A stretch of 13,226 bases of DNA, taken from NCBI GenBank assembly GCA_028818995.1, contig JAPPMR010000656.1, positions 1 to 13,226 on the forward strand, given 5' to 3'. The position numbers and the translations under genes are program-made. The DNA comes from Candidatus Poribacteria bacterium. Its GTDB lineage: Bacteria; Poribacteria; WGA-4E; WGA-3G. The notes below the pieces were generated by a model that did not search any database, was not told the origin of the DNA, and was given only the letters and a program-made list of their open reading frames with translations. Below, piece by piece: positions 6,390 through 13,122 of the stretch (its first letter is position 1; every line of letters starts with the position of its first letter).

Positions 6390-7847
6390 ATGAATCTTCC
6401 AACGCTCCTTACCAACGATAATTCACGCCGCATTATCGGTGAATCCGCACCGATGCAGGTCGTTTTGCGTCAAGTCGCGCAGGTCGCGCCTACGAAAGCG
6501 ACTGTCCTCATCACAGGCGAAACGGGTGTTGGTAAAGATGTCATCGCGCAAGCGATCCACGAAAGTAGTCCACGTAAGGATAGACCTTTCAAAGCGGTTA
6601 ACTGCGGCGCGTTTTACAAGGATCTGCTTCAGAGTGAACTCTTCGGACATGAAAAAGGATCTTTTACCGGTGCAACAACCCAACGGCGTGGCGTGTTTGA
6701 ACAGGCAGATGGTGGCACGCTCTTTTTAGATGAAGTTGCCGAAATGTCCCCCGAAGTCCAGGTGAAGTTTCTACGTATCCTTGAGACGCAAGAATTCACA
6801 CGACTCGGTGGTGAAAGAAATATTAAGGTTGATGTCCGAATTATCGCCGCGACAAATGTTGATCTTGTGGCATCGGTTAAGCAAAAAAAGTTCAGACAAG
6901 ATCTCTATTACCGCCTCAATCTCTTTCGTATCCAGATTCCACCGCTGCGCGATCGTCGCGAGGATATTCCGTTCTTTGTTTCTGCCTTCATCTCTGAATT
7001 AAGCGCAGAACATGGTAAACCCATTACCGGTATAACGTCAGAGGCACTCAATTATCTCCAGAATACTAACTGGTATGGGAACGTACGCGAACTTAAAAAC
7101 GCCATAGAAACCGCTATTATTTTAACCACCACCGAGGAGCTGCAACTTAAAGATTTCCCGATGGATGCGGAACCTGAACAGGTTTCCTTGCTCCCTGTGG
7201 AAGCCCCTGGCACACAACTCGCACCTACGCGGGTCGTTGACACAACCGACGACACCGAACTTCTTGATGTAACCGGGGAAGCCTTACAAGTCGTCGATGC
7301 GACCAGTAGTGCAATCGCAACAGAAAACATAGCCATTTACAAAACGATTCTGGGGCTTATCCTCTCTGCAATCCGTCTGCTTGAACCAGCTGCCGCCACC
7401 AGTAATGAGGAGATGCCGTTCCTTATTCCAGATGAGGATACCAGTTGGATGCAAATTAGTGAAACGGATGATGCGGCGGGTGTCCTCAAAAAAGCGTTGG
7501 AAGTGCTTTCAACGATAGCCAAAGTGCTTGAGAATCGAGCACAGGAGGGAAGTTTGGCGACACTTGCAAGAAGTCAATCTTCAAAAGTGCCGATTGCTGC
7601 GCCGGTGGGACAGCAGGGTGGTTCACAGGGTGAATATCTACCAGTGCTTGATGCGGAAGAGGTCATCGGTAGGGTCGGTATGACAATGGCAGAAATTGAG
7701 CGGGCAGCGATCCAAAAGACTCTCGCCGAGGCGGGCGGTAATAAAACGGAAGCAGCGAAAATTCTCGACATCGGGGTGCGAACACTACACCGCAAATTGG
7801 ACGCTTACAGACAGGAAGTCAATAACAATGTAGATGCTCAAGAATAA
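6390..7847 (+). CDS. Sigma-54-dependent transcriptional activator lacking a receiver domain
   Basis: This is a bacterial enhancer-binding protein that remodels sigma-54 RNA polymerase by ATP hydrolysis. The AAA+ domain starts almost at the N-terminus: Walker A GETGVGKD (43-50), the sigma-54 contact loop GSFTGA (90-95), Walker B GGTLFLDE (D114, E115), FYRL-type segment DLYYRLNLFRIQIPPLRDR, and the NWYGNVRELKN sensor-2 region. A 170-residue middle part (about 265-435) rich in Thr, Ala, Glu and Asp has no recognised domain and may sense a signal. The C-terminus carries a Fis-type helix-turn-helix (NKTEAAKILDIGVRTLHRKL). There is no N-terminal receiver, GAF or PAS domain, so control must come from the middle region or a partner. 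It starts six bases after the TGT-like gene, as in an operon, with a weak ribosome site. Its base use looks more GC-rich than the genes before it, so it may instead be the old chromosomal neighbour of an inserted cluster. Confidence 0.9.
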   Translation: MNLPTLLTNDNSRRIIGESAPMQVVLRQVAQVAPTKATVLITGETGVGKDVIAQAIHESSPRKDRPFKAVNCGAFYKDLLQSELFGHEKGSFTGATTQRRGVFEQADGGTLFLDEVAEMSPEVQVKFLRILETQEFTRLGGERNIKVDVRIIAATNVDLVASVKQKKFRQDLYYRLNLFRIQIPPLRDRREDIPFFVSAFISELSAEHGKPITGITSEALNYLQNTNWYGNVRELKNAIETAIILTTTEELQLKDFPMDAEPEQVSLLPVEAPGTQLAPTRVVDTTDDTELLDVTGEALQVVDATSSAIATENIAIYKTILGLILSAIRLLEPAAATSNEEMPFLIPDEDTSWMQISETDDAAGVLKKALEVLSTIAKVLENRAQEGSLATLARSQSSKVPIAAPVGQQGGSQGEYLPVLDAEEVIGRVGMTMAEIERAAIQKTLAEAGGNKTEAAKILDIGVRTLHRKLDAYRQEVNNNVDAQE

Positions 7848-7858
7848 GTGGAGAAGTT

Positions 7859-7882
7859 TTATGGAAAAGCGATTTTCCATAA
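7859..7882. terminator. Perfect AT-rich hairpin after the sigma-54 activator gene
   Basis: TTATGGAAAA (7859-7868) pairs perfectly with TTTTCCATAA (7873-7882) around the loop GCGA, beginning 12 bases after the stop codon. There is no T-tract on either strand, so as an intrinsic terminator it is weak. A protein-binding palindrome is the alternative. Confidence 0.35.
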
Positions 7883-7904
7883 TAACATTTGAGAGCATTT
7901 TGAC

Positions 7905-7934
7905 TTGAGGTCTTAGTCTTTTTTGTGGTATAGT
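7905..7934 (+). promoter_or_regulatory. Candidate sigma-70 type promoter for the small membrane protein gene
   Basis: TTGAGG (7905-7910) and TATAGT (7929-7934) are separated by 18 bases, close to housekeeping consensus, and the run TCTTTTTT precedes the -10. A transcript would begin near 7941, about 60 bases before the ATG at 8002. This implies that the membrane protein gene is transcribed separately from the cluster upstream. Confidence 0.4.
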
Positions 7935-7983
7935 AATACGTGAGTGGAAATTTGGAGATCCATCACTGAGTTGCAACCGTTAA

Positions 7984-7995
7984 AGGTGAACACCT
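7984..7995. promoter_or_regulatory. Small palindrome in the leader of the membrane protein gene
   Basis: AGGTG-AA-CACCT is a perfect inverted repeat between the candidate promoter and the start codon at 8002. Its AGGTG half could also act as a distant ribosome site (13 bases from the ATG), in which case pairing with CACCT would mask it. Short palindromes arise by chance, so this is tentative. Confidence 0.25.
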
Positions 7996-8001
7996 AAGCA
8001 A

Positions 8002-8583
8002 ATGGGTAAAGAAGAAAACACAAATGTGCGAGCGATCATAAACCAGTGGATGCAATTTGCAATATGGATTGTAGCACTAATGGTTGTTCCATATTGGCTA
8101 TGGGTAGATCCAAAGAACTCATTACAATCTACCTTGACCAACGTGAGTGCTTTACTGCCACTGTTTTTATTACTTGCCACACTTTTAATTGAAATAGGAG
8201 GTTATACAGTGCACGGATTTATGTTAGGTCAACAGGCATGGCGAGAAAGAAAAGAAAGAATCCGTAAGGAGAAAATAGAGACAGCTTTGTCACCACTTGC
8301 GTGGCGCGTAGCAGCGCGCTTTATGGATGAGTATGATACTGGACTTGTGGACAAATCAGATTCAGAGTTGTTAGAAATGATAAAAGCGTTTGGTGCTGAC
8401 AAAGCACTTGATATTGCAGCAGAAGAAGCTCGCGCAGATATTTTGGAATTTGTCAACAGTATTGACCATGAAAGACGTGCTAACCAAATAGCCGTTAAAA
8501 TTTCTGACTTGATGGGGCGTGAAGATTTTGCAAATCAAGTTGTGTTTTTAGTAAAAGAAAACCAGTATCTGCATATTGAGTGA
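8002..8583 (+). CDS. Hypothetical two-helix membrane protein with charged cytoplasmic tail
   Basis: I do not recognise this 193-residue protein. It has two hydrophobic helices, about residues 15-35 (rich in Trp and Val) and 50-75 (LLPLFLLLATLLIEIGG). A very basic-acidic helix RERKERIRKEKIE (about 81-93) then leads into a soluble C-terminal half that is mostly helical, with DSELLEMIKAFGADKALDIAAEEARADILEFV. By the positive-inside rule both termini would lie in the cytoplasm. The hydrophobic profile, acceptable codon usage and candidate promoter upstream support a real gene, although the Shine-Dalgarno is poor. It is 154 bases from the sigma-54 activator and on the same strand, but the likely promoter and hairpin between them argue against one operon. 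Membrane effectors with helical tails occur in defence systems, but nothing here shows such a role. Confidence 0.65.
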   Translation: MGKEENTNVRAIINQWMQFAIWIVALMVVPYWLWVDPKNSLQSTLTNVSALLPLFLLLATLLIEIGGYTVHGFMLGQQAWRERKERIRKEKIETALSPLAWRVAARFMDEYDTGLVDKSDSELLEMIKAFGADKALDIAAEEARADILEFVNSIDHERRANQIAVKISDLMGREDFANQVVFLVKENQYLHIE

Positions 8584-8751
8584 AAACGCTGAGATCTACG
8601 TCCTGCGCGAAGGTGTTAAAATGCGTCAAATACCACAATCTTGGTTTAGACAGTGGCTCTAATTTCCGATGGCAGTACAACAAGATATTCAAGCCTGTTC
8701 TCGGAAGTGCTTCAATCCATGCAGTGCCTTTCCCACACGTCGGGACCTGCT

Positions 8752-9651
8752 TTAATCCCTCATATTTACAAGATAAATTCCTACGCCTATCAATACAGTT
8801 CCTGCTAATATACTCAACGACAGTTCATCCCCTAAAAACAAGTTGCTAAACAATACACCCGACACAGGCATGAAAAAATACAAGACTACCAATTTGCTCG
8901 CTTTGTATTTTCTTAGCACCCATGTCAACGTCAGAAAACAGAAACCGGTGAGTATCCAGCCTTGATAGAGCATTCCTGCCCCGCTTGCCAATGTCAATTC
9001 GATCGGTTTCCCACGCTCGAAGAAATAACTCAAAGCCAGAAAACATGGAATGTTTAAACTCAGCAACCAAATGAGGAGTCGATGCGGGTAAATGTCTTGA
9101 ACATACACCTTCGTGAGTGTAATGCGGAGTCCAAAGAAACAGGCAGCCACCGTCACAATCAGGTCTCCCATGAGATATTCCAAAGTGCCGCTGCCTCGTA
9201 GAGTCGGCGCGATGGCTGCAATAACACCACCAAAGGCAGAAAGAACCCCTAATATCTTCCTAAGGGAGAGCCGATCGTCCGGAAGCCAAAAGTGCCCGAA
9301 TATAACAGTAAAAATTGGGTGAAGCGTAAAGAAAATAGTTGAGCGAGAAGCTATAGTGAACTCAGTGCCGATGTTCAACAGAACGGTATGCAATGCATGC
9401 AATATCGCAATTAAGATCAACCGGCGCAATTCCTCAAAACGCAATCGCATTGACATCCCTTGGAAAAAGCCCACACCACCAACAGCAAGAACCCCTAATA
9501 TATAACGAAGAAATGCCATTTTCAGCGGCGGAATGCCTTGCAAACTGATCTTAACAGCGAGCGAATTCCCGCCCAAGAGAGAAACGGTAGACAATACAAG
9601 AGCAATAATTTTACCGGGCGGATCTTCATTTCTAAATTCTTTTTCTATCAT
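8752..9651 (-). CDS. EamA/DMT-superfamily membrane transporter
   Basis: The product is a ten-helix drug/metabolite transporter family protein built from two EamA repeats; substrates of this family include amino acids, nucleobases and metabolites, and the particular one cannot be read from the sequence. Features seen are the N-terminal repeat with NSLAVKISLQGIPPLKMAFLR and the end-of-repeat helix ILGVLSAFGGVIAAIAP. The second repeat ends with VVLYFFMPVSGVLFSNLFLGDELS and LAGTVLIGVGIYLV, typical of the family. I place the start at the ATG at 9651, giving 299 residues, the normal family length. The longer reading from a TTG at 9726 adds 25 mostly basic residues that family members lack. Neither start has a good ribosome site. 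It converges with the membrane protein gene at 8002-8583; the 168 bases between them show nothing recognisable. Confidence 0.87.
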   Translation of the reverse strand: MIEKEFRNEDPPGKIIALVLSTVSLLGGNSLAVKISLQGIPPLKMAFLRYILGVLAVGGVGFFQGMSMRLRFEELRRLILIAILHALHTVLLNIGTEFTIASRSTIFFTLHPIFTVIFGHFWLPDDRLSLRKILGVLSAFGGVIAAIAPTLRGSGTLEYLMGDLIVTVAACFFGLRITLTKVYVQDIYPHRLLIWLLSLNIPCFLALSYFFERGKPIELTLASGAGMLYQGWILTGFCFLTLTWVLRKYKASKLVVLYFFMPVSGVLFSNLFLGDELSLSILAGTVLIGVGIYLVNMRD

Positions 9652-9785
9652 AATTTTAATATGAGTTCGGAAACCTGAAAGTTTTTGATATAAAAAGAAC
9701 TTTTTTGTGTAATGAGGTAACCTCAACCTTACTCACGTTATGGTAAGTTTTCAATTACCAATACACTATAGATAGATATAGAGAA

Positions 9786-9808
9786 GGGTGAGGAACGCGA
9801 CCTCACCC
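9786..9808. terminator. Perfect GC-rich hairpin between the glyoxalase-like and transporter genes
   Basis: GGGTGAGG (9786-9793) pairs exactly with CCTCACCC (9801-9808) around a seven-base loop. It lies 42 bases beyond the stop of the minus-strand VOC gene and could terminate its transcript. Read on the minus strand the 3' flank is TTCTCTAT, only weakly T-rich. It may alternatively belong to a dispersed hairpin family. Confidence 0.4.
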
Positions 9809-9849
9809 AACACGATTTGTTAGGATGAGGATGCGGTTTCTGGAAACGA

Positions 9850-10218
9850 TTACATCTCAATAAGTTCGATCTGAACGTTATCAGGTCCCTTGAAGAACGC
9901 CCTTTTGATCTCAGGTCTCAGATAGTCGAGTTCTGCACCTTTCGCTTGGAGTTCTTCGACGGTCGCGTCGAGGTCTTCTACAGTAAAGGCAAGTTGGTAG
10001 AGACCCCAGCGTGGATTGCCGCTGGTATCTTCTACCTCCATATCCCCTAATTTAGAGGAGAGGTATATCCGTTCCCCGCCGATTTCCATACGGACGACTT
10101 TTAACCCACCGACATCGGCTGTTTCTAAGACTTTTCCGTCAAAGATTTTTTCGTAATAACTGACTGCACCGTCCAAGTCCTCGCACCGAAGATGGACGTG
10201 GTGAAACGTAACTGCCAT
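9850..10218 (-). CDS. VOC / glyoxalase-fold metalloprotein
   Basis: The 122-residue protein has the paired beta-alpha-beta-beta-beta modules of the vicinal oxygen chelate superfamily (glyoxalase I, dioxygenases, fosfomycin-type resistance proteins). It opens with FHHVHLRCEDLDGAVSYYEKIF, where H7 is the likely first metal ligand. The second module starts at LYQLAFTVEDLDATVEEL, and the protein ends in NVQIELIEM with E118 as the usual last ligand. The position where many members have a His in the second module (Hi-x-F) is Q75, so metal binding may be altered. The exact reaction cannot be assigned. AGGAG at 10232-10228 on the minus strand gives a strong ribosome site nine bases before the ATG, which fixes the start. 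Transcribed alone or with the downstream EamA gene; a hairpin lies between the two. Confidence 0.88.
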   Translation of the reverse strand: MAVTFHHVHLRCEDLDGAVSYYEKIFDGKVLETADVGGLKVVRMEIGGERIYLSSKLGDMEVEDTSGNPRWGLYQLAFTVEDLDATVEELQAKGAELDYLRPEIKRAFFKGPDNVQIELIEM

Positions 10219-10245
10219 TGTTAGAATCTCCTTTCCTTAGAAGAA

Positions 10246-10263
10246 GCGCGCCTGACAGCGCGC
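10246..10263. promoter_or_regulatory. GCGCGC hairpin in the leader of the VOC gene
   Basis: GCGCGC (10246-10251) and GCGCGC (10258-10263) form a perfect six-base GC stem with a six-base loop, ending about nine bases upstream of the strong ribosome site of the minus-strand VOC gene. If transcribed it would sit in the 5' untranslated region, where it could affect mRNA stability or initiation. A role is not demonstrated. Confidence 0.35.
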
Positions 10264-10564
10264 ACGTCAAAATATAATACAAGGTATGTTACTGTGGCAT
10301 AATCCGTTGATTGTGTCAAATAAAAAGTCCCTTTTCTCTACCTCGTATAGTTTCCACTATCTTTTTTCATCTCAAGTGTCTCTAATAGACAAAATCACCA
10401 ATCTTTTCATTAAAATTCTGATTTTTTATACACCATCTCATAAATACTTGCCGTGGGACCGAGTCTCGGTTATGATTTAGGAGTAAATCGAAACCTCTTT
10501 TGCATTTTCTCTGGCTCGGTTTCCATACAACTTCTTTATGAGATAAATTGTGAAGGGGACAAAA
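10264..10564. other. Intergenic region between divergent genes, with a double hairpin
   Basis: About 300 bases separate the VOC gene leader from the lipoprotein start, and I see no gene in them. The stretch is AT-rich, with runs of T. It should contain promoters for both divergent genes, but no -35/-10 pair stood out clearly enough to report. The one clear structure is the double hairpin listed at 10458-10489. Confidence 0.5.
10458..10489. repeat. Two adjacent small hairpins upstream of the lipoprotein gene
   Basis: ACCGAG-T-CTCGGT (10458-10470; folds as a five-base stem with a GTC loop) is followed three bases later by GATTTA-GGAG-TAAATC (10474-10489). The pair resembles the double hairpin at 11860-11896, where a GGACC..GTCC-type hairpin is again followed at once by a perfect hairpin with a four-base loop. 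This suggests a dispersed intergenic repeat type. A role in transcription of the gene downstream is possible. Confidence 0.4.
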
Positions 10565-11806
10565 ATGCACAAGAAGTTGGTTGTTTACAAAAGTATTTCA
10601 CTCTGTTTATGCTTGGCACTGTTCTTTTCTGGGTGTGCTATATCTTCTTATATGGGTGGTACCAAAAAGATCCGCCTTGCGTTAAAAGGTCCAACACAGA
10701 TTCCGGTTCAAGCATCTATCGCACCAATTACATCTTCTACTGGCGACTTCCATCTTAAATGGAAATCCCTCGCAAATCTGAGAGAGGTAGAACGACATAG
10801 AGATCATCCAAGGTCAGTATTTCAGGGCTTTCTCCCCAGAAAACCCGTTTCCGTCGGCGAGACCTGGAAAATTGATCGTGAAGATGCACTTCAATTGCTC
10901 AAGCAACTTGCTGAGAAGCCGCAATTTAAAATGCGCATCAGTCCTGGTACTATAAAAATCAATATCGGTAGTAAAACTTTCGAGATAGGCAGGGACACAG
11001 ATGGGTTGTGGGCATTGCTTCGAGCATACAATGATACTTACGCCGAAATTGTGTTCCGCATTCATGCCGAGTTTGTCTTGGAAGATGGCTTTTTTACACC
11101 CTCGCAATTTGCAGGACGGCTCATACTTGACAGACACTCGCGAGAATTAGTTTATTTTCAGATGTATGTTCCAGAAAGCACATTGAACTTCGATGTTAAT
11201 AGAAAACATCCGGATGGGTATACCGTTACCGGTAATGGTGTCTGTCGCATTGAAATGACCGCTGGGGAAGATAGCACCAAGGAGATCACTTTCTCGTCAG
11301 AACTTCCTATGGAGGAAGCACAACTCGCCCTCGCAAGACGGTTTTACAAGGCACAGGAAATTGAATGGGTGCCTTTAGATGCGGCATTAGAAAAAGCAAG
11401 AGTGCTTAACCGTCCTATTCACGTCGTGTCAGCGGAGGGTGTCTTTATGGATGAGTCGTGCTGAGGCAGTGGAAAATCTCTGAGGGCAGTTGTCCTCTCC
11501 GATAAGAAAACAATTAGGTATCTGAACGCTAATTTTGTGAATGTCTGGGTTTTAAACCGTGATCTCAGACAGCATCGTGAGGCTAAAGGTGTTGAGGATA
11601 TTTCACCATTGGAACGGGCGATCATTAGCGGATGGAATAAGGGATCACCGGTGGATTGTCAAGTGATTTCAAAAGACTTAGAAATGCTTATGAGCCTACC
11701 TCTTAACGATTTTATGGGAAAATCTGGTTTCTCGTTTTATTATAAAGGCGGAAGTCTCTATCGGGAGGTCTTGAAGGAAGCATTAGTAGGAACATACCAA
11801 GAATAG
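10565..11806 (+). CDS. Probable selenocysteine-containing thioredoxin-like lipoprotein (in-frame UGA at 11462)
   Basis: Read through the TGA at 11462-11464, this frame encodes 413 residues. The N-terminus is a lipoprotein signal (KK, a hydrophobic run, then FFSGC; C24 lipidated), so the protein is probably anchored outside the inner membrane or in the outer membrane. Residues about 25-280 form a beta-rich domain I do not recognise. A thioredoxin-like segment follows: NRPIHVVSAEGVFMDESC, then Sec at residue 300, then GSGKSLRAVVLSDKKTIRYL and NANFVNVWVLNRDL. This matches the strand / active-site / helix / VL-D-x-x-x-I-x-x-LN-x-x-FV pattern of thioredoxin-fold proteins, with C299-U300 as the redox pair. 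The frame stays open for 113 codons after the TGA. The ATG at 10565 has AAGGGG six bases upstream; the in-frame GTG at 10550 lies before it and is rejected. The alternative is a nonsense mutation or two genes. Confidence 0.75.
11471..11500 (+). promoter_or_regulatory. Candidate bacterial SECIS element
   Basis: Directly after the in-frame UGA, GAGG (11482-11485) pairs with CCTC (11494-11497) around the loop GCAGTTGT. GGA (11471-11473) can pair with TCC (11498-11500), leaving an eight-base bulge on the 5' side. The loop begins with G about 21 bases after the UGA, within the 16-37 base window known for bacterial SECIS apical loops read by SelB. Bacterial SECIS elements are poorly conserved, so this is supporting evidence only. 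Confidence 0.45.
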
Positions 11807-11859
11807 GTAACGTGAAAAAATGATTCCATAGGGGTCAATTTTAGAAAAAACAACCGTCA

Positions 11860-11896
11860 CGGACCAAGTCCGGTAGGTTCGGTTTCCTAACCGAAC
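11860..11896. repeat. Double hairpin after the selenoprotein gene
   Basis: CGGAC-CAA-GTCCG (11860-11872) is followed by GTTCGGTT-TCCT-AACCGAAC (11877-11896), a perfect eight-base stem with a four-base loop. The second could terminate transcription of the gene ending at 11806, but lacks a T-tract (TGAGTTTC follows). The arrangement parallels the pair at 10458-10489. Confidence 0.45.
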
Positions 11897-11903
11897 TGAG
11901 TTT

Positions 11904-12148
11904 CGTAGGTTGGGTTGAACGGCATTGAAAGGGCGGATGTCGGTGTTTCAAACACACCTCAAATCCAAGAGGCTGCCCTATACACTCAAAAACATAGTGA
12001 AACCCAACTTCATACTGTCAGAGTTGTGGCACTTCACAACAAAAGCGTTGGGTTTCACTCGGTCTTTGGTCGATGTAGCGTGTCAGGAAAAAAGTTCATT
12101 TTTCTATGATTTTACGGTTTTGCTGGAATCCGTTCAACCCAACCTACG
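11904..12148. repeat. 245-base palindromic element with perfect 19-base terminal inverted repeats (MITE-like)
   Basis: CGTAGGTTGGGTTGAACGG at 11904-11922 is exactly complementary to 12130-12148. Nested inside, AGTGAAACCCAAC (11996-12008) is exactly complementary to 12047-12059, and at the centre GTTGTG (12023-12028) pairs with CACAAC (12035-12040). The element has no convincing coding capacity; the short open frames inside it lack start signals and family resemblance. I see no obvious target-site duplication (flanks TGAGTTT and ATGCCAT). Size, symmetry and the related copy at 308-412 suggest a non-autonomous repeat family. It occupies most of the gap between the selenoprotein gene and the DUF4097 gene; the 82 bases after it contain only the leader of the next gene. 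Confidence 0.8.
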
Positions 12149-12230
12149 ATGCCATGACACAGTTTTTTCTTAAATTGACGGCTATGGTTACTCCATTGAT
12201 GAATCCCAACACTAACAAAAGGAGTCCATA

Positions 12231-13115
12231 GTGACAAAGTCTAAGCGGTTAGTCGCTTTTCTGGTCCTTCCTCTCCTGTTTCTATCAGTGGTTATCTTTG
12301 TCCTGTTTATAGGAGATGTCGAACACTCACGCACGGACCGATCAGAATTCCCCGTTAATCCTACCGGACACTTAACGGTTGATACAGAGTTTGGTACGAT
12401 TCGTATAGAAACTACAGATGAGGATCATATCAATATCGCTGGCACAAAGGAATGGAACGCAAAGCTGCGGGAACTGCGACCAAAGTCTACCAAATGGATT
12501 AGTAAATTGCCCGGGGATTTTGAGATCACAACCAAAAATAGCGACTCAGGGACCCAATCAGATATTAAAATTGAGGGAAAGTTCAAACGTGGACGAGAGC
12601 ATTGGCGAGAGGGATTGAAGTGGTTTACAGTTGATGTTCACGTGACAGTACCGCGTCAGTATAGTGTCACGCTCAAAACTGCCGCTTCCGGCGATATCCA
12701 CGTTGACAACTTGATGGGAACAGTAAATGCCGAGGTTTTAGACGGCAACTTACATCTTGGTGAGATCCAGGGCGAAGTGTGGGGAAAAACCAGCAAGAAT
12801 GGAGACATTACGCTCAAAGGGTGCCAAAGTAGCGTTAACCTGACAGCCGCTTTGGGGAATATCCGTGCGGAAATGGCAACCCAACCACAACATCCGTGGA
12901 CTTTACGCACATCCGAAAGTGGAGCGATAGATGTCGCGCTCCATCCGGATATCGCAGTTAAGGTAGATGCCCAAACGCAAGGGAAAATCTCAAGCGACTT
13001 TTCCATTCAACCTCACAGAGATGTCGAAAGTCGGTTAAACGGAGCGATTAACGGCGGCGGACCGTTACTGAAATTGCGCGCCGCTGCCGGTGAAATCCGC
13101 TTGAGAAGAAAATAG
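12231..13115 (+). CDS. DUF4097-family beta-repeat protein with N-terminal membrane anchor
   Basis: The product is a 294-residue protein starting at a GTG that has a clear ribosome site (AAAAGGAG, six-base spacing). Residues about 6-28 form one hydrophobic helix, a membrane anchor or uncleaved signal, with the rest outside the cytoplasm. The body is a series of short beta-strand repeats of the DUF4097 type (a right-handed beta-solenoid, often labelled putative adhesin): LTVDTEFGTIRIET, VTLKTAASGDIHVDNLMGT, VNAEVLDGNLHLGEIQGEV, KTSKNGDITLKG, LRTSESGAIDVAL and the closing LLKLRAAAGEIRL. The G-D/N-I/L rhythm at each turn is the family's mark. Length is typical. The specific function of DUF4097 proteins is unknown; many sit near anti-sigma factors, but none is seen here. 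It stands alone, with the palindromic element just upstream and a converging gene eight bases downstream. Confidence 0.85.
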   Translation: MTKSKRLVAFLVLPLLFLSVVIFVLFIGDVEHSRTDRSEFPVNPTGHLTVDTEFGTIRIETTDEDHINIAGTKEWNAKLRELRPKSTKWISKLPGDFEITTKNSDSGTQSDIKIEGKFKRGREHWREGLKWFTVDVHVTVPRQYSVTLKTAASGDIHVDNLMGTVNAEVLDGNLHLGEIQGEVWGKTSKNGDITLKGCQSSVNLTAALGNIRAEMATQPQHPWTLRTSESGAIDVALHPDIAVKVDAQTQGKISSDFSIQPHRDVESRLNGAINGGGPLLKLRAAAGEIRLRRK

Positions 13116-13122
13116 GCGGAAA

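Noticed and set aside
7555..7567. TGGCGACACTTGC as a sigma-54 -24/-12 promoter
   Set aside because: The GG-to-GC spacing is two bases too short and it lies inside the activator coding sequence.
7900..7934. TTGACT at 7900-7905 as the -35 for TATAGT
   Set aside because: The spacer would be 23 bases; the overlapping TTGAGG at 7905 gives a normal 18-base spacing.
8584..8751. Possible CRISPR or small RNA between convergent genes
   Set aside because: No direct repeats with regular spacing, no strong hairpin and no terminator were seen; I find nothing supportable here.
8580..8849. Plus-strand open frame of 89 codons after the small membrane protein
   Set aside because: It runs into the antisense of the EamA gene, has no good ribosome site, and the product resembles nothing.
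9652..9726. N-terminal extension of the EamA gene from a TTG codon
   Set aside because: It adds 25 basic residues absent from the family; the ATG at 9651 gives the normal length.
11537..11806. Separate small gene starting at GTG 11537
   Set aside because: It lies in the same frame as the upstream lipoprotein, has no ribosome site, and would begin in the middle of a thioredoxin-like strand; Sec readthrough of the TGA explains both parts better.
11915..12173. Two overlapping open frames of 64 and 82 codons inside the palindromic element
   Set aside because: Their sequence is dictated by the inverted repeats, no ribosome site or family similarity is visible, and the frames overlap each other.
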